A stretch of 9,145 nt of DNA from Helicobacteraceae bacterium UBA6016 (GTDB lineage Bacteria; Campylobacterota; Campylobacteria; Campylobacterales; UBA6016): assembly GCA_002428055.1 (NCBI GenBank), contig DIZY01000071.1, positions 1 through 9,145 of the forward strand, in the 5' to 3' direction. Numbering within the stretch: the stretch's first letter is position 1; each line of letters begins with the position of its first letter. The notes below the pieces were generated by a model. The model worked only from the letters and a program-made list of their open reading frames with translations. It had not been told where the DNA came from and did not search any database. The position numbers and the translations under genes were made by a program. Shown here one piece after another: positions 1-6,039 of the stretch.

Positions 1-249
1 CAGCTTACGCTTCTTTTTGCATAGATGGTTTTGAGATTTTTTCTTGCCGCCTCTTTTTTGAAGTGGTTCATTGCGTTGTGATTGAGGTAGCTTGTTAAAA
101 ACACCATACACTCCGTTTTGTCCGGAATTTTTTTTGCGTGTAATATCCTTGTTTCTCGCATCCCAGTGCTCAATAGCATCAGCCCCTAGGCTAAACAGCG
201 TTCCCTTGATGTGGTCGACATAGTCACCGCCTATTACAAGTACAGACAT
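1..249 (-). CDS. DUF2325-family protein, 3'-truncated by the window and apparently frameshifted
   Basis: The ATG at 249-247 follows AGGAG (260-256) by 6 nt. The first 40 residues begin MSVLVIGGDYVDHIKGTLFS and include the family-like HWDARN stretch (residues 28-33). The conserved frame then stops matching at an A8 tract (coding strand, 135-128). One base over, from 128 to the window edge, the sequence reads IPDKTEC, FLTSYLNHNAM and AKRSVS, which is what I recall as the continuation of DUF2325 proteins. One A fewer would restore a single ORF. The unshifted frame also stays open to position 1, giving a Lys/Arg/Gln-rich tail with no family resemblance. DUF2325 proteins are small (about 90-110 aa) with no established function known to me. 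The break could be a sequencing error, a true mutation, slipped-strand phase variation, or be bypassed by transcriptional slippage. The family assignment is from memory of its motifs. Confidence 0.72.
   Translation of the reverse strand, partial: MSVLVIGGDYVDHIKGTLFSLGADAIEHWDARNKDITRKKNSGQNGVYGVFNKLPQSQRNEPLQKRGGKKKSQNHLCKKKRKL
128..135 (-). other. A8 homopolymer at the frame break of the DUF2325 gene
   Basis: Eight consecutive T on the plus strand (A on the coding strand) follow the CGC codon for Arg38. With eight A the reading is RKKNSG; with seven it is RKKIPD, which continues the family sequence. The switch between the two matching frames falls exactly at this tract. Confidence 0.85.
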
Positions 250-278
250 CTAAAACTCCTTTTGAAAATCAATATCAT

Positions 279-307
279 ATAGTATCGGAAAAAAATAAAG
301 ATGTCAA
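279..307 (-). promoter_or_regulatory. Sigma-70 promoter for the DUF2325 gene
   Basis: On the minus strand a perfect TTGACA -35 hexamer (307-302) is followed by a 17-nt T-rich spacer and TACTAT as -10 (284-279). Transcription would begin near 272, leaving a leader of about 22 nt that contains the AGGAG ribosome binding site. A full -35 box is unusual in Campylobacter, whose vegetative promoters usually rely on an extended -10 and T-rich upstream DNA. The promoter lies just beyond the murG terminator, so the gene appears to be a separate unit. Confidence 0.7.
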
Positions 308-326
308 ACATTTTGATTGTTATTTT

Positions 327-365
327 CAAAAATGCCGCTCCTGCACTAAGCTTAGCAAGAAGCGG
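327..365 (-). terminator. Rho-independent terminator of ftsW-murG, starting inside murG
   Basis: On the minus strand CCGCTTC-T-TGC (365-355) pairs with GCAGGAGCGG (344-335) as a 10 bp stem with one bulged T and one G-U pair. The 10-nt loop (354-345) carries the murG stop codon TAA. The stem is followed by CA and a run of five T (332-328). The 5' arm encodes the last residues of MurG. Confidence 0.65.
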
Positions 366-1383
366 TTGATTGATCAAAAATGTAGTCTATTATCTGCTTT
401 GCACCGTCTTTGTGAATAGTATCTTTTAGCGCCAATGATGTTGCTATAATTTTATTTGGATTATCGATAACCTCTAGAATGTCTGCGGCGGTGACTTCAT
501 TTTGGTTTTTGTAGTATGCTGCGCCTCTATCTGCTAAATACTTTGCGTTAAACTCCTGATGGTTGCCTGCTGCATAAGGGTATGGGATAAAAAATGCAGG
601 AAGACGATGAGCTGCAAGTTCAAATAGTGTTCCTGCGCCGCTTCTAGCTACGGCGAAATCGGCTAGGGCGATTTTTTCTTGTAGTTCTTTGCTAAACCCG
701 AACACCTCCGCTTCTATGCCCATCTCTTTATATTTTGCCGCTACTTCATCGTAGCTTTTTGCGCCGGTTTGATGGATGATAGATATGCCTTTTTCTTTTA
801 GCGTAGAGGCTAGGGCTAGGGCGATTTCGTTGATTTTTGCCGCACCTTGCGAGCCGCCTAGGAAGATAATCATTTTTAGCTCGCTTCTATCTCTTGAGAG
901 TTCAAAACATCTGCTTTGCACTGGGTAGTCTTTTGTTGGAGAGGTGTCGCTAAAAGAGCTAAATACGCCTTTGGCAAAAGGGGTTGAAATTTTGTTTAGC
1001 GCACCCTGTACGGCATTTTGTTCATGTATATATAGTTTTTTACGACTTATTATAGCCGCCAGTACTAGCGGCGCTGCGCTATAGCCGCCGACGCTTATTA
1101 CTGTCTCTATATTCTCTTTTCTGATGAGCTTGATAGAATATATTATATTTTTAATAACGCCGATTAGTGTTATTAGTTTTGCAAATCCTTTTTTGTTTAC
1201 GACTCCCTTGGAGTCCAAAAACAGTTTTTTGACGAATCCGTCGTCATTTTCAAACCAAGCCCTATCTTGTCCGCCGCTGGAACCGACAAAAATAGGCTTT
1301 ATCTCTTTGGCGTTAAGTTCCTCTTTGAGCGCTTTTGCTATTGCTAGATGTCCGCCTGTTCCTCCGCCTGTTATTGCTATCAT
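352..1383 (-). CDS. murG: MurG, lipid II-forming N-acetylglucosaminyltransferase
   Basis: MurG transfers GlcNAc from UDP-GlcNAc to undecaprenyl-pyrophosphoryl-MurNAc-pentapeptide (lipid I) to make lipid II on the cytoplasmic face of the inner membrane. The 343-residue protein has normal family length and a GT-B layout. The N-terminal glycine loop GGGTGGH is at residues 6-12, SVGGYSAAP at 97-105 and HEQNA at 120-124. The second glycine loop GGSQG (176-180) opens the C-terminal, nucleotide-sugar-binding domain. ARSGAGTLFEL (236-246) and NHQEFNA (about 274-280) are further signature segments. Its ATG overlaps the ftsW stop by one base (TAATG). The best Shine-Dalgarno, AAAAAGG, sits about 10 nt upstream inside ftsW, so translation is probably coupled to ftsW. 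All expected motifs are intact. Confidence 0.97.
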   Translation of the reverse strand: MIAITGGGTGGHLAIAKALKEELNAKEIKPIFVGSSGGQDRAWFENDDGFVKKLFLDSKGVVNKKGFAKLITLIGVIKNIIYSIKLIRKENIETVISVGGYSAAPLVLAAIISRKKLYIHEQNAVQGALNKISTPFAKGVFSSFSDTSPTKDYPVQSRCFELSRDRSELKMIIFLGGSQGAAKINEIALALASTLKEKGISIIHQTGAKSYDEVAAKYKEMGIEAEVFGFSKELQEKIALADFAVARSGAGTLFELAAHRLPAFFIPYPYAAGNHQEFNAKYLADRGAAYYKNQNEVTAADILEVIDNPNKIIATSLALKDTIHKDGAKQIIDYIFDQSTASC

Positions 1384-2549
1384 TATAATTTTGCCTTTTT
1401 ACTTATCATTAGCACCATTCCCGTGGCTATAGAGAGCGATAGCAGCGAACTTCCGCCGTAACTAATAAACGGTACCGTAATACCCTTGATTGGCATAACC
1501 CCGCTGATACCGAGGGAGTTCATTAAAAATTGAGTACTTATCATTGTTGCTATGCCGACACAAAAGAGATAAAAAACAGGATTGTCGCTTCTGTTGGCAA
1601 TTTTAAAAATCCTATGCACGATTGCAAGCGTTAAAAATCCAACAACCAAGGCGCCTAAAAAGCCGGTTTCTTCTATGATTCCTGCAAGTACGAAGTCGGT
1701 GTGTATATCGCTCACATAACCCAGTTTAAATACGCCGCTGCCAAGTCCTTGTCCAAATATTCCGCCGTTATGCATGGCGTTTAGAGATTGTGTAGCTTGA
1801 TATGCTTCTTCTATTACATTTTTTTCGACCCTCAGGTAATCAGCCATAAAAAGGGGAAGTTTTGAGAGGATATAGTCTTGTATGCCGGCCCACCATTGGA
1901 GCACTTTATTAAGCCTGTAGCTTGAGTATACGATAAACGCAATTGCGCCTACGGCCCCGGCTGTTATGATGCTAAGAAAAAGCCTAAAGCTACTCCCTGC
2001 AAATAAAAGCATAACGGCTAGTGTGGCGCATATTACTATCGCCTGCCCAAGGTCATTTTGCATGACGACGATAAGAAAACAGGAGACAGCAAGGACTACA
2101 ATATATGGAATAAATATCTTTATCTCATCCATTAGGGCGTGCTCTTCTTCTTTGTAATAAAACTTTCTAGTAAAACTCCAGGCGAGGAAGTAGACAAAAC
2201 CAACCTTGAAAAACTCTACTGGCGAGAGATTTGTAACGCCGATGTTTAGCCATCTTTTGGCGCCGTTAATCGTCGGCACTACTGAAGATGGGAGCAGCGG
2301 CATTGCGGCCATGAGGAGCAAAAATATAACAAATAACGACATTCCGATTTTGGCTACGGCCGTTTCAGGGTCTAGTTTTGAGAGAGAACCCATAATTAAA
2401 ATACCAAGAATCGCCGCAAAAAGTTGCTTTAATAGAAATGAAACCCTAATCGGATCATTAATAGATAGGTATACGGACAAAGAGTATGAAGATACGACGC
2501 CTATTATTATGGCTGTTACGGTTAGGGCAAAAAGCTTTTTATCTACCAT
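1383..2549 (-). CDS. ftsW: FtsW, septal peptidoglycan glycosyltransferase (SEDS family)
   Basis: This 388-residue polytopic inner-membrane protein belongs to the FtsW/RodA/SpoVE family, which polymerises lipid II with a partner class B PBP. Visible motifs are NGAKRWLNIG (95-104), LSPVEFFK (108-115), NDLGQA (165-170), SDIHTDF (280-286), with D285 aligned to the catalytic aspartate of RodA/FtsW, and the C-terminal KGITVPFISYGGSS (355-368). Hydrophobic stretches are consistent with about ten transmembrane helices. FtsW rather than RodA is favoured by the adjacent, overlapping murG, a pairing typical of division and cell-wall clusters, and by the FtsI-like PBP gene across the divergent region. 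The ATG at 2549-2547 has only a weak ribosome binding site, but no in-frame alternative looks better. Confidence 0.93.
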   Translation of the reverse strand: MVDKKLFALTVTAIIIGVVSSYSLSVYLSINDPIRVSFLLKQLFAAILGILIMGSLSKLDPETAVAKIGMSLFVIFLLLMAAMPLLPSSVVPTINGAKRWLNIGVTNLSPVEFFKVGFVYFLAWSFTRKFYYKEEEHALMDEIKIFIPYIVVLAVSCFLIVVMQNDLGQAIVICATLAVMLLFAGSSFRLFLSIITAGAVGAIAFIVYSSYRLNKVLQWWAGIQDYILSKLPLFMADYLRVEKNVIEEAYQATQSLNAMHNGGIFGQGLGSGVFKLGYVSDIHTDFVLAGIIEETGFLGALVVGFLTLAIVHRIFKIANRSDNPVFYLFCVGIATMISTQFLMNSLGISGVMPIKGITVPFISYGGSSLLSLSIATGMVLMISKKAKL

Positions 2550-2570
2550 TCAAACATCAACTTTTTTAAT

Positions 2571-2616
2571 CCGATTTTAGCCGATAAGCGCTTATAAAAT
2601 TAGCTGCAAAAATCGG
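2571..2616. repeat. Inverted repeat enclosing a perfect 12 bp palindrome (candidate operator)
   Basis: ATAAGCGCTTAT at 2584-2595 is a perfect 12 bp palindrome. It lies between the arms CCGATTTT (2571-2578) and AAAATCGG (2609-2616), themselves an 8 bp perfect inverted repeat. The element sits between the ftsW start and the flagellar sigma-54 promoter, with the palindrome about 40 bp upstream of the -24 box. No T-run follows it on either strand, so it does not look like a terminator. A role as regulator binding site is inference. Confidence 0.5.
2574..2579 (-). promoter_or_regulatory. Candidate -10 element for ftsW-murG
   Basis: TAAAAT on the minus strand (2579-2574) differs from TATAAT at one position and would start transcription about 18 nt before the ftsW ATG. 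No convincing -35 is seen. In A/T-rich DNA such matches are common, and TTATAA-like alternatives lie further upstream near 2600, so the exact position is uncertain. Confidence 0.3.
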
Positions 2617-2632
2617 AAATATATCCAAAAAG

Positions 2633-2648
2633 TGGAATAATCTTTGCT
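2633..2648 (+). promoter_or_regulatory. Sigma-54 (RpoN) promoter of flgB-flgC-fliE-PBP operon
   Basis: TGGAAT-N5-TTGCT places the invariant GG (2634-2635) and GC (2646-2647) at the required -24/-12 spacing. The GGAA...TTGCTTT form matches the consensus I recall for Campylobacter flagellar promoters. Transcription should start near 2659, about 22 nt before the flgB ATG. Flagellar rod and hook genes in this group are expressed by RpoN under the FlgS/FlgR two-component system, which fits this placement. Confidence 0.85.
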
Positions 2649-2680
2649 TTTATAAACAAAATTATAAAAGGTTTTAAAAG

Positions 2681-3121
2681 ATGTTCAAAAGTCCTTTCTC
2701 AGTATCTCAAGCCGGCGAATTCATACAATCCGCGCTAAATGCGAGAGCCGTGAGACAAGATATGATCTCTTCTAACATAGCAAATGTGGACACGCCTTAC
2801 TATAGACCGAGAGATATAAATTTTGAAGATGTTTTGAAAAAAGAGGCAGATAAAACATTTGGGGTCAAGGGTCAAAAACTTGAAATGGCGCAAACCGCAG
2901 GTATGCATCTAGGCTCTATCGAAGATTCTGGAAGACCGATGCCTACGACATTCTTTAGAGATGGGCATATGGCTAGAAATGACGGAAATAGCGTAGACCT
3001 TGATGTAGAGATGAGTGAAATGAACAAAAATGCGACTATGTATAACGCTCTTGTCAGCGCATATAAAAAAAATACGGCAATCTTCAGCTCGGTACTTGAT
3101 GCCAGCCGAAGCATGCAATAA
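2681..3121 (+). CDS. flgB: FlgB, flagellar proximal rod protein
   Basis: FlgB forms part of the proximal rod of the flagellar basal body, crossing the periplasm after export by the flagellar type III apparatus. The 146-residue product has family length and no cleavable signal peptide. The N-terminal rod signature SNIANVDTP is at residues 31-39, followed by YYRPRDINFEDVL. A conserved DGNSVDLDVEM (101-111) precedes the C-terminal helix that joins the coiled-coil core. AAAAGG lies 9 nt before the ATG. It is first in a tight flgB-flgC-fliE run behind a sigma-54 promoter. Confidence 0.96.
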   Translation: MFKSPFSVSQAGEFIQSALNARAVRQDMISSNIANVDTPYYRPRDINFEDVLKKEADKTFGVKGQKLEMAQTAGMHLGSIEDSGRPMPTTFFRDGHMARNDGNSVDLDVEMSEMNKNATMYNALVSAYKKNTAIFSSVLDASRSMQ

Positions 3122-3131
3122 GGATTAAAAG

Positions 3132-3629
3132 ATGGCTTTTTTAAACTCATTCGATATAAGCGGATACGGCCTCTCCGCACAGAGATTTAGACTAGACTTA
3201 ATAAGCTCCAATATCGCAAATGCCAATACGACCAGAACCGATGAAGGCGGTCCGTATAGAAAACAGAGCGCTATCTTTAAAGCCGTAGATTTTGAGAAGT
3301 ACTATAATAAAGAGATAGAAAAAAACTCAAATTTTCATAAATACGAAAATCCGTTAGATGAGAAAATAGGTCTAAACGATACGGCAAAACCGCCGGTAAT
3401 GAGTGTTATTGTGGATAAAGTAGTAAGAGACGACAGCCAACCTTTGCTAAAATATGAGCCAAATCATCCGGATGCAAACGAGCAAGGATATGTGGCGTAT
3501 CCAAATATTAATCCGGTAATAGAAATGTCCGATCTTGTAGAAGCGACGAGAGCGTATCAGGCGAATGTAGCAGCGTTTCAAAGCGTAAAAAGTATGGCAA
3601 CTAGCGCCATTGATATGTTAAAAGGCTAG
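3132..3629 (+). CDS. flgC: FlgC, flagellar proximal rod protein
   Basis: FlgC is a proximal rod subunit that assembles with FlgB and FlgF on the FliE/MS-ring base. The 165-residue protein begins at an ATG 10 nt after the flgB stop, with AAGGA overlapping that stop codon. The N-terminal signature SSNIANANTTRT is at residues 25-36. The FlgC-type segment GYVAYPNIN (119-127) and the C-terminal EMSDLVEATRAYQANV (131-146) are both present and intact. The close spacing indicates one transcript and possibly coupled translation. Confidence 0.97.
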   Translation: MAFLNSFDISGYGLSAQRFRLDLISSNIANANTTRTDEGGPYRKQSAIFKAVDFEKYYNKEIEKNSNFHKYENPLDEKIGLNDTAKPPVMSVIVDKVVRDDSQPLLKYEPNHPDANEQGYVAYPNINPVIEMSDLVEATRAYQANVAAFQSVKSMATSAIDMLKG

Positions 3630-3642
3630 GTAGGAGTACAAA

Positions 3643-3948
3643 ATGGCAGATTTACTAAATAAAATCGGGAGTATCATTGAGCCGACTATCGGTGTCAAAT
3701 CCCCGTCAAAAGCGCCCCCTGCAGATGGACTATCTTTTTCTGATGCGCTAAAACAAGCTCTTGATTCAACAAACGAAGAGCAGATAAACTCTGAAAAAGC
3801 CATGGCAGATTTGGCGACCGGTAATGTGCAGGATTTGCACCAAGCGGCTATTGCCATAGGAAAAGCGGAACTTAGCATGAAGATGATGCTAGAAGTAAGA
3901 AATAAAGCAATCTCCGCCTATAAAGAGATTTCTAAAACGCAAATGTAG
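3643..3948 (+). CDS. fliE: FliE, flagellar MS-ring/rod junction protein
   Basis: FliE is the small adaptor linking the MS ring (FliF) to the proximal rod and is needed early for export of rod substrates. The 101-residue product has family length. SFSDALKQALDSTNEEQ (31-47) and the C-terminal KAELSMKMMLEVRNKAISAY (74-93) match the usual FliE pattern of an amphipathic helix followed by a conserved rod-like helix. The ATG follows AGGAG (3632-3636) by 6 nt and lies 13 nt after flgC. The flgB-flgC-fliE order is widely conserved. Confidence 0.96.
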   Translation: MADLLNKIGSIIEPTIGVKSPSKAPPADGLSFSDALKQALDSTNEEQINSEKAMADLATGNVQDLHQAAIAIGKAELSMKMMLEVRNKAISAYKEISKTQM

Positions 3949-3969
3949 ACCTGAGAAACTAGGCTTTTT

Positions 3970-5706
3970 ATGAATTCAAAAGCAAGTAAGATTCTCGGTC
4001 TGTTCGTTATTTTTGCCCTCGGTTTTTTGATATTTATGGCTAGGGTATTTGATGTTACCACTTCCGACAGATTCCAAACAAACGCTATAAAAAAAGAGAT
4101 AGATAGCCCGTTAAGAGGCGAGATAGTCTCTTCTGACGGATACAAAGCCGCAATAAGCCAAAAAACATACTCCATAGCCGTAAATCCGGAAAATATAAAA
4201 CCAGGGCAGTTTGATCTGTTTGTTAAGCTATTTTGCGTTTACTCAGGTATAAGCGAAAAAGATTTAAAAGCAATATTGGTCGGCGATAAAAGAGTTGTTC
4301 TTTTAGATAGCGTCGACGGTAGATCGGCTAGAAACTTTAGGCAACTCTCCTCTAGCCTCGATAAAATGAAAATTTTTACGCCCAAAAAAGTTGGCGGCAA
4401 GTACTTTAGATATGGACTTGAGGTTTTTGAGAACGAGTTTTTGAGGAACTATTCGTATGACGACCTCTTTCAGCCGGTGCTCGGATATGTCAAAGCTGAA
4501 GATATGCAAGGGCTTGTCGGGCTTGAACACTACTATGAAAAGTATATATCATCCGATAAAGCAGGTTTTGTTCAGGGCTACAAAGATGTCGGCGGAAACC
4601 TTATTTTAAACACAAAGCTCGATAGAACGCTTAGAAGTGACGGACTAAATCTAAAGCTAAATGTGAGTTTTAAACTTCAAAAGCAGATAGAGCAGATACT
4701 TGATAGATACAAGCCAGCTCTTGATGCGGAAGAGATTATGGCGTGCGTTATGGATACAAAAACAGGTAGAGTATTGGCGCTTGCGTCCTCAAATAGGTAT
4801 ATTCCGTATAATGTAGCCAAGGGTGCCGTTAGTTCAATGATGATAAATCCGGTTCAGTATGTTTATGAGCCTGGTTCAACGCTTAAGCCGATAGTTTTTT
4901 CTATTCTTTTGGAGGGCGGCAAGCTCAATCAGTTCGAGACGCTAAACGGTTTTAACGGACAGATGCGTATAGGCACAAAAGTGATTACCGATGAGCACAA
5001 ATCAGCAACTATGACGGCTGAGGACGCTATAGTGTTTTCTAGCAACATAGGAATGGCTCAAATAGCTCAAAGGCTCGGAAGCGATGAGTATGCCGACGGT
5101 TTAAAAAAGTTTGGGTTCGGTAAAAAAAGCGGAGTTGATATTTCGTATGAGCTAAAAGGGGACTTGCCAAATCGTGCTGCATTGTCCACGGAGATATACA
5201 AAGCAACAGTCTCTTACGGATACGGCATGAGAGCAAACTTTATGCAAATAATGGCTGCATATAATATTTTCAATAACGATGGCGTATTCGTAACTCCAAA
5301 GATAGCAAACTCTATCTATGCTGACGGTTTTGAACAAAAAATAACGCCCGATGAGTTAAAACAGGTAATTTCAGAGACTACCGCAGCAAAAATGAAAGGC
5401 ATACTGAAGAGAGTAGTAGAGAAAGGCACAGGTACAGGGGCAAAAATAGACGGATTGGAGCTTGGCGGGAAAACAGGTACTGCCCATATAGCTAAAAACG
5501 GTGTTTACGCAAAAAACTTTAATAGCTCTTTTTTCGGCTTTGCAAATGACGGTCGTTCACACTATACGGTAGGTGTGCTCGTTGTGGATCCTAAAAAAGC
5601 GCACTTTGCGTCAATGACGGCGGTTCCCGTATTTAAAGATATAGTTCTCAGGCTTGCCAAAGATGAGCTCTTAAAGCTTCCTGTTTCGCAACAGACGCTA
5701 CCTTGA
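3970..5706 (+). CDS. Class B penicillin-binding protein, FtsI/PBP3-like transpeptidase
   Basis: This 578-residue protein cross-links peptidoglycan in the periplasm. A single N-terminal transmembrane anchor spans about residues 8-25. The pedestal domain follows, with the SPLRGEI motif at 46-52. The transpeptidase domain carries STLK (303-306, nucleophile S303), SSN (357-359) and KTGT (501-504), all intact. There is no glycosyltransferase domain. Class B PBPs act with SEDS proteins, and the likely partner FtsW is encoded across the divergent region. As I recall, the gene after fliE in Campylobacter jejuni is annotated pbpB and regarded as the FtsI homologue; I leave the symbol open because PbpB/FtsI naming varies. 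It starts 21 nt after fliE with a weak TAGG ribosome binding site. No promoter is evident in the gap, so read-through from the flagellar operon is likely. Its last 9 bp overlap the convergent gene. Confidence 0.93.
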   Translation: MNSKASKILGLFVIFALGFLIFMARVFDVTTSDRFQTNAIKKEIDSPLRGEIVSSDGYKAAISQKTYSIAVNPENIKPGQFDLFVKLFCVYSGISEKDLKAILVGDKRVVLLDSVDGRSARNFRQLSSSLDKMKIFTPKKVGGKYFRYGLEVFENEFLRNYSYDDLFQPVLGYVKAEDMQGLVGLEHYYEKYISSDKAGFVQGYKDVGGNLILNTKLDRTLRSDGLNLKLNVSFKLQKQIEQILDRYKPALDAEEIMACVMDTKTGRVLALASSNRYIPYNVAKGAVSSMMINPVQYVYEPGSTLKPIVFSILLEGGKLNQFETLNGFNGQMRIGTKVITDEHKSATMTAEDAIVFSSNIGMAQIAQRLGSDEYADGLKKFGFGKKSGVDISYELKGDLPNRAALSTEIYKATVSYGYGMRANFMQIMAAYNIFNNDGVFVTPKIANSIYADGFEQKITPDELKQVISETTAAKMKGILKRVVEKGTGTGAKIDGLELGGKTGTAHIAKNGVYAKNFNSSFFGFANDGRSHYTVGVLVVDPKKAHFASMTAVPVFKDIVLRLAKDELLKLPVSQQTLP

Positions 5707-6039
5707 AAAATTCTTCATAGAGTCAACTAGACCATCAAAAACGGCGGCGTTGTTAGCTTTGTCTATTGCTTGCGTCGCCTGATTTTTTTGTGGCGGCGTA
5801 GCGCTTATCATATATGCCAAAAAGACAAAAGCCGCAAATAAAAAAATTACCCAAACTGCGGTTGAGAGCTTAAACTTTTTGTTTTCAGAGTTTAGGGCTC
5901 CGCGTATCTCTTCTTTTTTCTCTTTTGAATAGTGCTCATCTATCGCTTTTTCTATGTATTTTCCGGCCAATAAAAAATTGGCAAACCAGCCGCTAAAAAG
6001 CCCAAGCCCAAATGCTAGTAAAACATATAGTTCACACAT
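5698..6039 (-). CDS. Small two-helix membrane protein of unknown function
   Basis: I do not recognise this 113-residue protein. Residues 4-24 form a first hydrophobic helix. A strongly charged stretch follows (about 28-57, rich in Lys and Glu), then a second helix at about 60-78 and a polar Gln/Asn/Ala-rich tail. This suggests a hairpin inner-membrane protein with a charged loop on one side. The ATG overlaps the exonuclease stop by 8 bp (ATGTGTGA), with AGAGGA about 8 nt upstream, so translation is probably coupled to that gene. The 3' end overlaps the PBP gene by 9 bp on the other strand. Overlap architecture, a good ribosome binding site and the coherent membrane topology support a real gene. 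Confidence 0.82.
   Translation of the reverse strand: MCELYVLLAFGLGLFSGWFANFLLAGKYIEKAIDEHYSKEKKEEIRGALNSENKKFKLSTAVWVIFLFAAFVFLAYMISATPPQKNQATQAIDKANNAAVFDGLVDSMKNFSR
5743..5789 (+). terminator. Candidate terminator for the flgB-PBP operon, antisense inside the convergent gene
   Basis: On the plus strand GGCGGCG (5743-5749) can pair with CGTCGCC (5773-5779) as a 7 bp stem with one G-U pair. Three nt later comes a run of seven T (5783-5789). It lies 37 nt after the PBP stop codon and within the coding sequence of the convergent membrane protein. The 23-nt loop is long, so this is moderate evidence. Confidence 0.42.

Noticed and set aside
2206..2580. 124-codon open frame on the plus strand opposite ftsW
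   Set aside because: It lies antisense to conserved FtsW motifs, and the product has no recognisable features.
2580..2587. GCCGATAA, identical to the enterobacterial sigma-28 -10 motif, just upstream of the flagellar operon
   Set aside because: No TAAA-type -35 lies at the required spacing of about 15 nt; the sequence there is CTTT. The octamer also overlaps the palindrome, and the sigma-54 site nearer to flgB is a much better explanation.
5675..5700. Small hairpin (CTGTT/AACAG) near the end of the PBP gene as terminator for the minus-strand operon
   Set aside because: The stem is only 5 bp and no T-run follows it on either strand.
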